Assembly: GCA_021793895.1 (NCBI GenBank)
Contig: JAJYRW010000076.1
Location: forward strand, 1 to 6,748
Length of the DNA stretch: 6,748 nucleotides
From: Actinomycetes bacterium
GTDB taxonomy: Bacteria > Actinomycetota > Actinomycetes > Actinomycetales > JAJYRW01
Reading direction: 5' to 3'
Notes under the pieces: model-generated
What the model was told of the DNA's origin: nothing
Seen by the model: the letters and a program-made list of their open reading frames with translations, nothing else
Database searches by the model: none
Translations under genes and position numbers: made by a program
Shown: in pieces, positions 1 to 6,178 of the stretch
How the letters are laid out: the number at the start of each line of letters is the position of its first letter
How positions within the stretch are numbered: position 1 is the stretch's first letter

Positions 1-3000
1 GCGGTATCGAATCGGAACCTGCGCCTGCTTGCGTCCCCGGCGGAATTGGCGTTTCGTCGGTCGACATCGGGTCAGGCTCGGAGGTAATCGCCTCCGGGAC
101 GGTCTCAGCGGTAGTTGCGTCCGAGCCGGTATGGGCAGATGTCAACTGCTCTGCTGCCTGGCCCTGAGATAGGTGCGGCTCCGGGCTCCAAGTCGTGGGC
201 TTTGCCGAATCATCTTGCGTACTGAATGAAGCAGCTGTGGGGAATCGCGACTCGCGCACCGGAGGAGTTTGTGGCTCTGGGCGCGACTTACGTCCGAAGA
301 GCCCGAAACGCTTGCGCTTTGGTTTCGCACCAGCAGGTTTGTCGCCGACAGTCTTGTTGCCGGCCTCGGAACGCTGTTGGTAAGCGGCTCCGGCTTGGTA
401 GGGCGCCGGGTCTTGGTGCGGTGCCGGGTCTTGTTGGGAAGGAGTGCCTGCGTACTCGGTGCCCGCCGCACCCTCCACATCGATTGGCTCAAACTCGATG
501 TGGTGATCAACCGACGGCTCGGATTCAAGTTGCTGTGCCCGCATTTCCCGGCGACTGCGCCGACTGGGATATGTGGGTCGGTCCGCGGTATGCAGCGGTA
601 TCTCACCGGTGTAGGTCGGGTACTCGCCAGTTGCGGTCGGAAAAGCGCCCGTATACACCCGAAGCTCGGTTTGCGGCTCGTCCTCGAAAGCGGCCGGCTC
701 GCCGTTTTCCGGCTGAGCCGCAGAAGCCGGTTCGGAGGCGGCAGCACTGGAGCGCTGCGGCAGTTCGGGTTGATCCGCTACTTCGCGACGTGGCAGTGCC
801 GGCGCGTTGCCGTGCGAGATTGCCGCAGTTTCCACCGGCGTGCTGGGAACTCCGGTTCGACTTAGCCCATCCAGGTCGTCGCGATTTTCCGAGACCAACG
901 GCACATAGGCTTGCGAGCCTGAAGAGTCCAGCGTGGCCGCATCGACCGACTCCAAAGACTCCAGCGGGTTGGACCCGACCGAGTGGAATCCCGTAAAGAG
1001 GCCGGCACGCTGCGTTGCCGCTGGCGGGACCGCCCCAGCTTCAGCGTCTTCCAACTGTGCTGCCGGTGCCGCTGGTGCGGTGTTTACATTGGCACCGTGC
1101 CGCGGCGGCCACACCGGCACCGATCCGGTGCTCGGTACCTCCCCTACAGTCGCAGCCTGGGAAAGTTGCTGCTGTTCGACACTTGTGGGATCCAATAGGT
1201 CCATGGGTAGTAGCACTTCAACGCGCGTGCCCTGGCCCTCTCCAGCCGAAGCAATGTCGATACGAATGTCATGGCGAGCCGCTAGGCGCCCAACAACAAA
1301 CATCCCAAGCCGCTGAGCGCCAATTACGTCACTAGCCGATGAAGAACGCACTTTTTCATTTACTTCGGCTACGGCAGCCGCGTCCATGCCCAAGCCCTCG
1401 TCGGTGATTGCGATCGAGACGCCGTCCTCACGCATTGCCGTCATAACTTCGACGCGCGAGCTGGGATCGGAAAACACCGTGGCGTTTTCCATAAATTCAG
1501 CGAGCAGGTGGGCCACGGTCAGCGCTGCGTGACCCAAAACGGCCGGATCGGCAGTCAGCACCAAATCAATGCGGTCGTAGTGCTCAATCTCCGATGAGGC
1601 GGTGCGCACCACGTCGGAAACAGCCATCGGATTGCGCAGCCGGCGCCCGGAGTCAATGCCCGCCAATACCAGGAGCGACTCGGCGTTGCGGCGCATTCGC
1701 GTGGCTAAGTGGTCGAGCCGGAAGAGGTCTTCGAGTTGAGCGGGGTCTTCTTCGGTGCGCTCCAACTGGGTGATGAATGCCAACTGCCGGTTGAGCAGAA
1801 CCTGGTCCCGGCGGGCGACATTGACGAACATTTCGGCAATCGACCCGCGCAAAGCCGCTTGCTCCCGCGCAACAGAAACGGTGGTTTCGTTAACGGCATT
1901 AAATGCCGAGGCAAGCTTACCGATCTCATCACGGGACTGAACTGGAATGTGTTCCAGTTCAGTCTCCGGACCGACGCCGGGCGTGGCTACCTGTTCCACC
2001 AGGCGCGGCAAGTCATCGCGAACCTTCTGCGCTGCACCGGTCAGGCGGCGCAAGGGGACAACGATTCCGCGCGACACGATCAGTGCCAATACGAGAGAAA
2101 CCACAACGGCGATTGCCGCGGCGCCGATGGTGAAAATAGCTTGATTTCGAGCATCATCAGCCGCAGTTTCGGCACGCTCACCCGCCGCAGAAATAAGTTC
2201 TGCGCGCGCGGGATCTACGTTGTCAATAATTCTGTTAATCGAGTCGAGCCAGGCGTCGACATCCATCCGCTCTAAGGCTTCCACGGAACCGGTCTGAACC
2301 AGGATCCGCATCGTTGCCACATTTGTCGCAATCGAGGGGATGTTGATGTCCGTATCAAGGGCCTCCAACGCCGAATTTGCGTTATCGAACAGTTCGTTCT
2401 GCAGTGCGACGAGCGTTTGTAGTTCTTCGGTGACGCGTTCAGTGCGGTCGGCCGTGTTGATAACTGTCTCGCCCAGTTCGCGCTCTTGTTTTAGGTACTC
2501 AGTCAGCAGGTCGAGCGTGGAATAAGCCGAAAGGAATTCCGCCGGATCACGCTGTTCAATCAATCCGCCCAACCGCGCGGCGAGCATCGCGTCATTGCGA
2601 ATAATGTCGCTATAGCTGGCGAAAGCAGCGCTTTCCGTGATGGCATCGGTATCAACACGGGGGCGCAATGCCTCAAGACGGCCGTGAATTTCGACGGTCT
2701 CAGCTACAAGTTCAAAAACGTGAGGATCTAACTCATCAAAGTCGATTATGTCGGTGTGGGCATCCAGGGTCGCTAGCGATTCATCGGTGAGCCACCGGGA
2801 CTGTTCGACCTCATTAACTATTGCCTCATAGTCAGATGCGGACTGCGAAGTTTGAATCAGGCGCATCGAGGCATAGCGCTCATGCTGGAGGGACTCCACA
2901 ACTGAGCGCATGTCTTCGGCCGCGGCAATAAGATTTGCTACCTGGCGCGTCGCTCGGGAATCGTCAACAGCGGTAAAGGAGATGAGCAGAGCACCCGCCG

Positions 3001-3067
3001 TCAAAACAGCAATGGGTACCGCAAGGACCGCTAGAATCTTCCAGCGAATCCCAAGCCTGCGCAGCAT
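1..3067 (-). CDS. NIT-domain sensor histidine kinase (conservon CvnA-like), 3' end outside window
   Basis: Membrane-bound sensor kinase, ATP-dependent autokinase by family. The frame is open from the ATG at 3065-3067 to base 1 (1022 codons), so the C-terminus is missing. Order: TM1 about residues 11-31; extracytoplasmic NIT-like sensor region about 32-309 with the two typical motifs LQHER (60-64) and LKQER (192-196); TM2 about 311-332; HAMP about 333-395 ending DEIGKLASAFN (380-390); a DHp-like helix with RLDHLATRMRRN (450-461), H453 being the likely phosphoacceptor; HATPase about 515-620 with N-box EFMENATVFSDP (N528), G1 DEGLGM (556-561), G2 RLGMFVVGRLA and final GxGT (T614). From about 625 the protein is a Pro/Ala/Glu/Thr-rich, probably disordered tail of at least 400 residues. 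Start choice is secured by a perfect Shine-Dalgarno. In actinobacteria this family often precedes Roadblock/LC7, DUF742 and GTPase genes; these would lie beyond base 1. The true ligand is unknown; nitrate sensing is only the domain's name. Confidence 0.93.
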   Translation of the reverse strand, partial: MLRRLGIRWKILAVLAVPIAVLTAGALLISFTAVDDSRATRQVANLIAAAEDMRSVVESLQHERYASMRLIQTSQSASDYEAIVNEVEQSRWLTDESLATLDAHTDIIDFDELDPHVFELVAETVEIHGRLEALRPRVDTDAITESAAFASYSDIIRNDAMLAARLGGLIEQRDPAEFLSAYSTLDLLTEYLKQERELGETVINTADRTERVTEELQTLVALQNELFDNANSALEALDTDINIPSIATNVATMRILVQTGSVEALERMDVDAWLDSINRIIDNVDPARAELISAAGERAETAADDARNQAIFTIGAAAIAVVVSLVLALIVSRGIVVPLRRLTGAAQKVRDDLPRLVEQVATPGVGPETELEHIPVQSRDEIGKLASAFNAVNETTVSVAREQAALRGSIAEMFVNVARRDQVLLNRQLAFITQLERTEEDPAQLEDLFRLDHLATRMRRNAESLLVLAGIDSGRRLRNPMAVSDVVRTASSEIEHYDRIDLVLTADPAVLGHAALTVAHLLAEFMENATVFSDPSSRVEVMTAMREDGVSIAITDEGLGMDAAAVAEVNEKVRSSSASDVIGAQRLGMFVVGRLAARHDIRIDIASAGEGQGTRVEVLLPMDLLDPTSVEQQQLSQAATVGEVPSTGSVPVWPPRHGANVNTAPAAPAAQLEDAEAGAVPPAATQRAGLFTGFHSVGSNPLESLESVDAATLDSSGSQAYVPLVSENRDDLDGLSRTGVPSTPVETAAISHGNAPALPRREVADQPELPQRSSAAASEPASAAQPENGEPAAFEDEPQTELRVYTGAFPTATGEYPTYTGEIPLHTADRPTYPSRRSRREMRAQQLESEPSVDHHIEFEPIDVEGAAGTEYAGTPSQQDPAPHQDPAPYQAGAAYQQRSEAGNKTVGDKPAGAKPKRKRFGLFGRKSRPEPQTPPVRESRFPTAASFSTQDDSAKPTTWSPEPHLSQGQAAEQLTSAHTGSDATTAETVPEAITSEPDPMSTDETPIPPGTQAGAGSDSIP

Positions 3068-3073
3068 ACCCTT

Positions 3074-3080
3074 ACCTCCT
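3074..3080 (-). promoter_or_regulatory. Shine-Dalgarno of the sensor kinase
   Basis: On the minus strand AGGAGGT stands 6 bases before the ATG at 3065-3067. This is a near-perfect anti-16S match and fixes the kinase start. It is the strongest ribosome binding site in the window. I could not find a convincing -35/-10 pair upstream of it. Confidence 0.85.
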
Positions 3081-3132
3081 CAAAGCCGCACCGTTAGTAA
3101 ATGTTCGGCCGTTTATGAACCACCGTTGACCC

Positions 3133-3153
3133 ACACCCCGCTGGGTGTCACCC
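3133..3153. repeat. Overlapping inverted repeats in the divergent intergenic region (possible operator)
   Basis: ACACCC (3133-3138), a 4-base spacer, then GGGTGT (3143-3148) form a perfect 6-bp inverted repeat. The right arm is shared with a second palindrome, GGGTG-T-CACCC (3143-3153). The cluster lies 66 bases from the kinase start and 80 bases from the reductase start, in the 166-base gap between divergent genes. That position suits an operator acting on one or both genes. No regulator can be named. The rest of the gap (3068-3233) shows only the kinase Shine-Dalgarno and weak promoter-like words. Confidence 0.35.
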
Positions 3154-3233
3154 AAACGGAGTAGTGGTTGCCCCAAGTCAAAAGTCCAGCCTTAAACATC
3201 CTTTCATATGCCAACGGGCGTAGCCTTGAACGC

Positions 3234-4214
3234 ATGCGTGCTGTCACCATTGCCGAACCTGGGGGCCCAGAAGTCCTGACAATCTCCGATGTTCCCGCCC
3301 CTGATCCGGGGCCGGGCGACGTCATAATTGAAGTCGCTGCGGCGGGAGTAAACCGCGCCGATCTCCTGCAGCGCACCGGTAATTACCCGCCGCCACCCTC
3401 AGCGCCCGCCTGGCCCGGTTTGGAATGTGCCGGAACGATCAGCGCCGTGGGCGCAAACGTTGAAAACTGGCAGGTCGGCCAGCGCGCCATGGCACTCTTG
3501 TCGGGCGGTGGATATGCCGAAAAGGTGGCGGTGCCCGCCGGGCAGGTTATGCCGGTTCCCGAAAACCTGACTTTGAACCAGGCCGCAGCAATTCCGGAAG
3601 CTCTCGCAACCGCATGGGCGAACTTGGTGTATGCCGGCGGGCTCACCGCGGGCATGACCGCGCTGATCGTTGGTGGCTCGGGCGGAGTGGGCTCCCTCGC
3701 CATCCAGTTGGCCCGCTTGCGCGGGGCCCGCGTCATCGCCACCGCCGGCAGTGCCGAGCGCGCTGAGCGCTGCGAAGAACTAGGCGCAGACTTAGGGATC
3801 AGTTACCGCGATGAAGACGTCGTGGAGCGGGTTCGGGAATTTACTGATGGTCAAGGCGTGGATGTCATTCTCGACGTTCTAGGTGCCGGGGCCCTAAATG
3901 AAAATCTGCGAATGCTCGCCACTGACGGCACTCTCGTGATCATCGGCATGCAAAAGGGCCGCAAGGGTGAATTAGACATCGCAAGACTCATGGCCCGCCG
4001 CGCCAAAATTGTAGGTACGACTTTACGGTCCCGCTCGATTGCTGAAAAATCCGCAATCATCGCGGAGGCGGCCGCCTGCGCGCTGCCCTGGTACGAGTAT
4101 GGAAAAATGATGCCCGTTGTGCACGGCGAATATGACCTTGCCGACGCCGCCCAAGCGCACCGGGACCTCGATTCGGGCGACGTCTTCGGCAAATTAGTGC
4201 TGCGCGTTAGTTAG
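3234..4214 (+). CDS. Zinc-independent NAD(P)H:quinone oxidoreductase, PIG3 type
   Basis: A 326-residue cytoplasmic medium-chain reductase; family members reduce quinones or related electrophiles with NAD(P)H. Visible features: N-terminal MRAVTIAEPGGPEVL, the catalytic-domain signature NRADLLQR (40-47) followed by a Pro-rich loop and PGLECAG, and a Rossmann nucleotide loop VGGSGGVGS (146-154) followed by IQLAR. The PIG3-like stretch GTTLRSRSIAEK (about 261-272) and a terminal AHRDLDSGDVFGKLVL (about 308-323) also fit. The zinc-ligand GHE signature of alcohol dehydrogenases is absent, and length matches the family. I chose ATG 3234 because the family begins here. The frame extends upstream to a TTG at 3168, but those 22 residues do not look like the family. 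No clear Shine-Dalgarno precedes 3234. It is divergent from the kinase and its stop overlaps the stop of the convergent HAD gene. Physiological substrate unknown. Confidence 0.93.
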   Translation: MRAVTIAEPGGPEVLTISDVPAPDPGPGDVIIEVAAAGVNRADLLQRTGNYPPPPSAPAWPGLECAGTISAVGANVENWQVGQRAMALLSGGGYAEKVAVPAGQVMPVPENLTLNQAAAIPEALATAWANLVYAGGLTAGMTALIVGGSGGVGSLAIQLARLRGARVIATAGSAERAERCEELGADLGISYRDEDVVERVREFTDGQGVDVILDVLGAGALNENLRMLATDGTLVIIGMQKGRKGELDIARLMARRAKIVGTTLRSRSIAEKSAIIAEAAACALPWYEYGKMMPVVHGEYDLADAAQAHRDLDSGDVFGKLVLRVS

Positions 4215-5053
4215 AGCTGGGCGAGCATTTGCTCCAAAACCTGAGCGACGCCGTCCTCACTTGCTGGTGGTGCGACGTGCTGAGCGGCGGCGATTGCTTC
4301 GGAGTGTCCCCCCGTCATGGCATAGCTGTGGCCGGACCAGCGCAGCATGTCGACGTCGTTGGGCATATCGCCGAAAGTGATGACGTCGGCGGGCGTTAGA
4401 TCCCAGCTTTGAGCCAGTTCCGCCAGCGTGGTGGCCTTCGTAATACCTTTTGCGCTCATTTCCAGCAGGGGCACGTCCACACTGGAATGGGTGGCGGCCA
4501 CCAGGTGATTGACGTGCTCGCGGCCGACTGCTAGCAGTTCATCAACCCCCAGTTCGGCGGAGCGGCCCACAATCTTAATGACGGGATGCGAGCCATCTAT
4601 GAGGTCTTCAACGCGGTCGGCGTAGCGCTCAGTTTCCGTATCGCGCACCGGGCGCAGCCCCTCGGCTGGCCGCGGATCCCGCCGGTGCTGATAAGCCGAT
4701 TCGATCCAAAAAAGTTCGGGCGTTTCTACTGCCAGTGCAATATCGGGAACTGCTTTGCGCAGGGTGTGGACAACCTCTTCCACCACTTCGGTGGGGATTC
4801 CATGCACGGTCACGTGCTGCTCGCGGGCAACGTCAATGACCATCGCTCCGTTGGCGGCGATCGCGTAACCGCGGTGTCCAGTGACTTCAACAACCGGATC
4901 CAACCAGCGTGGCGGGCGGCCCGTTACGTAAACGACTTTGATGCCGGCTTCCTCACACGCCGCGAACGCGTCCAGTGTGCGCTGGGAGATTGAACCACCG
5001 TGGGGAATGATTGTTCCATCAAGATCAGTAGCAACCATCTTCATGGCGCCCAT
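4211..5053 (-). CDS. HAD-superfamily hydrolase, Cof-type subfamily IIB (HAD-1)
   Basis: A 280-residue cytoplasmic phosphatase-like enzyme; relatives dephosphorylate sugar phosphates, nucleotides or cofactor intermediates with Mg2+. All four HAD motifs are present: DLDGT with nucleophile D10 and acid D12; motif II VTGR with T44; K202 in the AKGITKATTL stretch typical of IIB members; and motif IV GDMPND (228-233) supplying the metal-binding acids. The IIB cap lies about residues 85-190, inserted between motifs II and III. Start is uncertain: M1 (5051-5053) has only a GGGGA very close upstream, while M4 (5042-5044) gives MKMVATDLDGT, the commonest family opening. Same direction as a second HAD gene 85 bases upstream. 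The TAA stop (4211-4213) overlaps the stop of the convergent quinone reductase, so no intrinsic terminator fits between them. Substrate cannot be inferred from sequence. Confidence 0.93.
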   Translation of the reverse strand: MGAMKMVATDLDGTIIPHGGSISQRTLDAFAACEEAGIKVVYVTGRPPRWLDPVVEVTGHRGYAIAANGAMVIDVAREQHVTVHGIPTEVVEEVVHTLRKAVPDIALAVETPELFWIESAYQHRRDPRPAEGLRPVRDTETERYADRVEDLIDGSHPVIKIVGRSAELGVDELLAVGREHVNHLVAATHSSVDVPLLEMSAKGITKATTLAELAQSWDLTPADVITFGDMPNDVDMLRWSGHSYAMTGGHSEAIAAAQHVAPPASEDGVAQVLEQMLAQL

Positions 5054-5065
5054 TGTTCCCCACCG

Positions 5066-5155
5066 CGATATAGCGCCAGATTCGGGTCAAACGCGCGATA
5101 GCGCCCGCTTACCGGGTCAAATACACGATAGTGCCCGATTACTTGGTCAAAGCAG
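5066..5155. repeat. Three tandem 30-bp direct repeats between the two HAD genes
   Basis: Three units start at 5066, 5096 and 5126. Each begins CGATA and carries GGTCAAA at the same offset (5085-5091, 5115-5121, 5145-5151), giving a period of exactly 30. Units 2 and 3 align without gaps. Unit 1 has a TA insertion balanced by a loss of two bases nearer the middle. A decayed partial fourth copy (CCAATAGCG, 5156-5164) may follow. The third unit overlaps the end of HAD-2 and supplies its TAA stop. Because the period is a multiple of three, one minus-strand frame reads as a repeated decapeptide of the form FDPxxxxYRx. Function unknown. Confidence 0.8.
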
Positions 5156-6047
5156 CCAATAGCGGGAGCAGCCCGTCTTGATCGATAGTTTCCAGGCTCA
5201 GGTCGGCGGCGGCGTGTACCTCCGCCGGCCCCTGCCCCATCGCACCGGATACTTGGGCCCAACCCAGCATTTCCAGGTCGTTGTTTCCATCGCCCGCGGC
5301 CACGGTGTGTTCGCGGGGAACTCCCAGGCGTGTGCGCACGGGCTCGAGCGCCGAAGCCTTGCTAACACCATCGGGATTAATGTCCATCCAGGAAGTCCAG
5401 CCAATCGCGTAAGAAACGCCCTGCAGTCCCATGCGGGTAACCGCGGCCGAAAATTCTTCACGCGAGTGCTCTGGGGAGCGAATCGCCACGCGCGTAGCCG
5501 GGGTGGCGCACAGTTCTTCGAAATCGACGAACTCGACCGGCCCGGTTAGTTCGCCCGGCGGGAACGGTGCACTGAGTTTATGGCCGCGCCCGACATCTTC
5601 AATAGCGATGAGCGCTTCGGGTAGTTCGTCGCGCAGCACCCGCAGCGCCGGACCCGGATCAAAGGTGATCGTGTCGGAGATCTCGTAGCCTCCGGGCAGA
5701 GAGGGGTCGAGTCGGGTGGTAATGGCGCCATTGGAAGAGATTGCCCAGCCGTCGGTAAGTCCGAGTTGTTCGATAATTGCACGCGTGGCGAGGAGTGAAC
5801 GGCCCGTCGCCAGCACAACGTGTGCACCGGAGGCCACTAAATCGTCGATCGCTTGGCGCATCGCGCGGGTCATTTCGCCGTCGAAATCAACGATCGTCCC
5901 ATCAATATCGAGCGCAACCATCCACGGTGCTTCCGTGGGCTCCGATGCAGTGGAGCGTGCGGCGCTAAGCGCCCGCGAAATCTCGATGGGCGTCGCCGGA
6001 GCCGGCCTGGTTAATTGCGAATCAGTTGAAATCGTCTTTGCTGTCAC
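5139..6047 (-). CDS. HAD-superfamily hydrolase, Cof-type subfamily IIB, with N-terminal extension (HAD-2)
   Basis: A 302-residue phosphatase-like protein paralogous to HAD-1 but clearly diverged. Motif I is LDIDGT (D47 nucleophile, D49), motif II ATGRS (T81), motif III lysine K230 in DGVSKASAL, and motif IV GDGNND (252-257). All catalytic positions are intact. Start is GTG at 6045-6047, chosen because AAAGG (6053-6057) lies 5 bases upstream and a -10-like element lies a little further out. This gives about 42 Ser/Thr/Ala/Pro-rich residues before the fold, with no signal peptide or membrane segment. The alternative is ATG at 5919-5921 (M43, MVALDIDGT), which would give the usual family N-terminus. 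It lies downstream of serS in the same direction, 131 bases away. The stop sits inside a tandem repeat. Substrate unknown. Confidence 0.92.
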   Translation of the reverse strand: MTAKTISTDSQLTRPAPATPIEISRALSAARSTASEPTEAPWMVALDIDGTIVDFDGEMTRAMRQAIDDLVASGAHVVLATGRSLLATRAIIEQLGLTDGWAISSNGAITTRLDPSLPGGYEISDTITFDPGPALRVLRDELPEALIAIEDVGRGHKLSAPFPPGELTGPVEFVDFEELCATPATRVAIRSPEHSREEFSAAVTRMGLQGVSYAIGWTSWMDINPDGVSKASALEPVRTRLGVPREHTVAAGDGNNDLEMLGWAQVSGAMGQGPAEVHAAADLSLETIDQDGLLPLLAALTK

Positions 6048-6052
6048 TAAAA

Positions 6053-6057
6053 CCTTT
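6053..6057 (-). promoter_or_regulatory. Shine-Dalgarno supporting the GTG start of HAD-2
   Basis: Minus-strand AAAGG is followed by TTTTA and then GTG (6045-6047), a 5-base spacing. It supports the long form of HAD-2 over the internal ATG at 5919-5921, although that ATG has its own weaker GGAAG. Confidence 0.5.
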
Positions 6058-6076
6058 ACTGTTCTACAGCCCGCAA

Positions 6077-6082
6077 ATTATC
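6077..6082 (-). promoter_or_regulatory. Possible -10 element for HAD-2
   Basis: Minus-strand GATAAT differs from TATAAT at one position and lies in the serS/HAD-2 spacer. Transcription would start near 6070 and leave a leader of about 23 bases carrying the AAAGG site. No good -35 is visible at 16-19 bases; the nearest candidate, TTGGCG, is 21 bases upstream. The rest of the spacer (6100-6178) is AT-rich, and I see no strong stem plus T-run terminator for serS. Confidence 0.35.
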
Positions 6083-6178
6083 GCGCTTCCCCCGATTAAG
6101 CTTCGCCAAGCAATCTGACGAGGCTTGAGCGTTGATGATTAATTTGAAGGGCCTAAACGTTAATGAATTCTTTAAAAA

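Noticed and set aside
142..996. Long alternative reading frames on both strands over the kinase tail (142-747 minus; 226-996 and 269-865 plus).
   Set aside because: They are out-of-frame or antisense to the continuous kinase frame, have Arg/Pro/Ser-rich shadow composition, and show no recognisable motifs.
1709..2275. Plus-strand frame of 188 residues opposite the kinase HAMP/DHp region.
   Set aside because: It is antisense to a clearly conserved coding region and has no family resemblance or ribosome binding site.
4223..4234. GAGC-ATTT-GCTC stem after the reductase stop as a terminator.
   Set aside because: It is a 4-bp stem inside HAD-1 coding sequence with no U-tract.
4586..4993. Plus-strand frame of 135 residues opposite HAD-1.
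   Set aside because: Antisense shadow of a gene with all four HAD motifs.
5066..5150. TTGACC and TATATC/CTATCG words in the tandem repeat as a promoter array for HAD-1.
   Set aside because: Within a unit the two words are only about 12 bases apart, too short for a sigma-70 type promoter, and no pair across units gives about 17.
5066..5155. CRISPR array.
   Set aside because: The units abut with a 30-bp period and no unique spacers, so this is a simple tandem repeat.
5041..5262. Minus-strand 73-residue frame containing the FDPxxxxYRx repeat, as a real small gene.
   Set aside because: Half of it overlaps HAD-2 out of frame, its start has no support, and its upstream part is Arg/Gly-rich shadow sequence. 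The repeat itself is kept as a finding.
6097..6113. GCTT-CGCC-AAGC stem in the serS/HAD-2 spacer as a serS terminator.
   Set aside because: Only a 4-bp stem with no following T-run on the minus strand.
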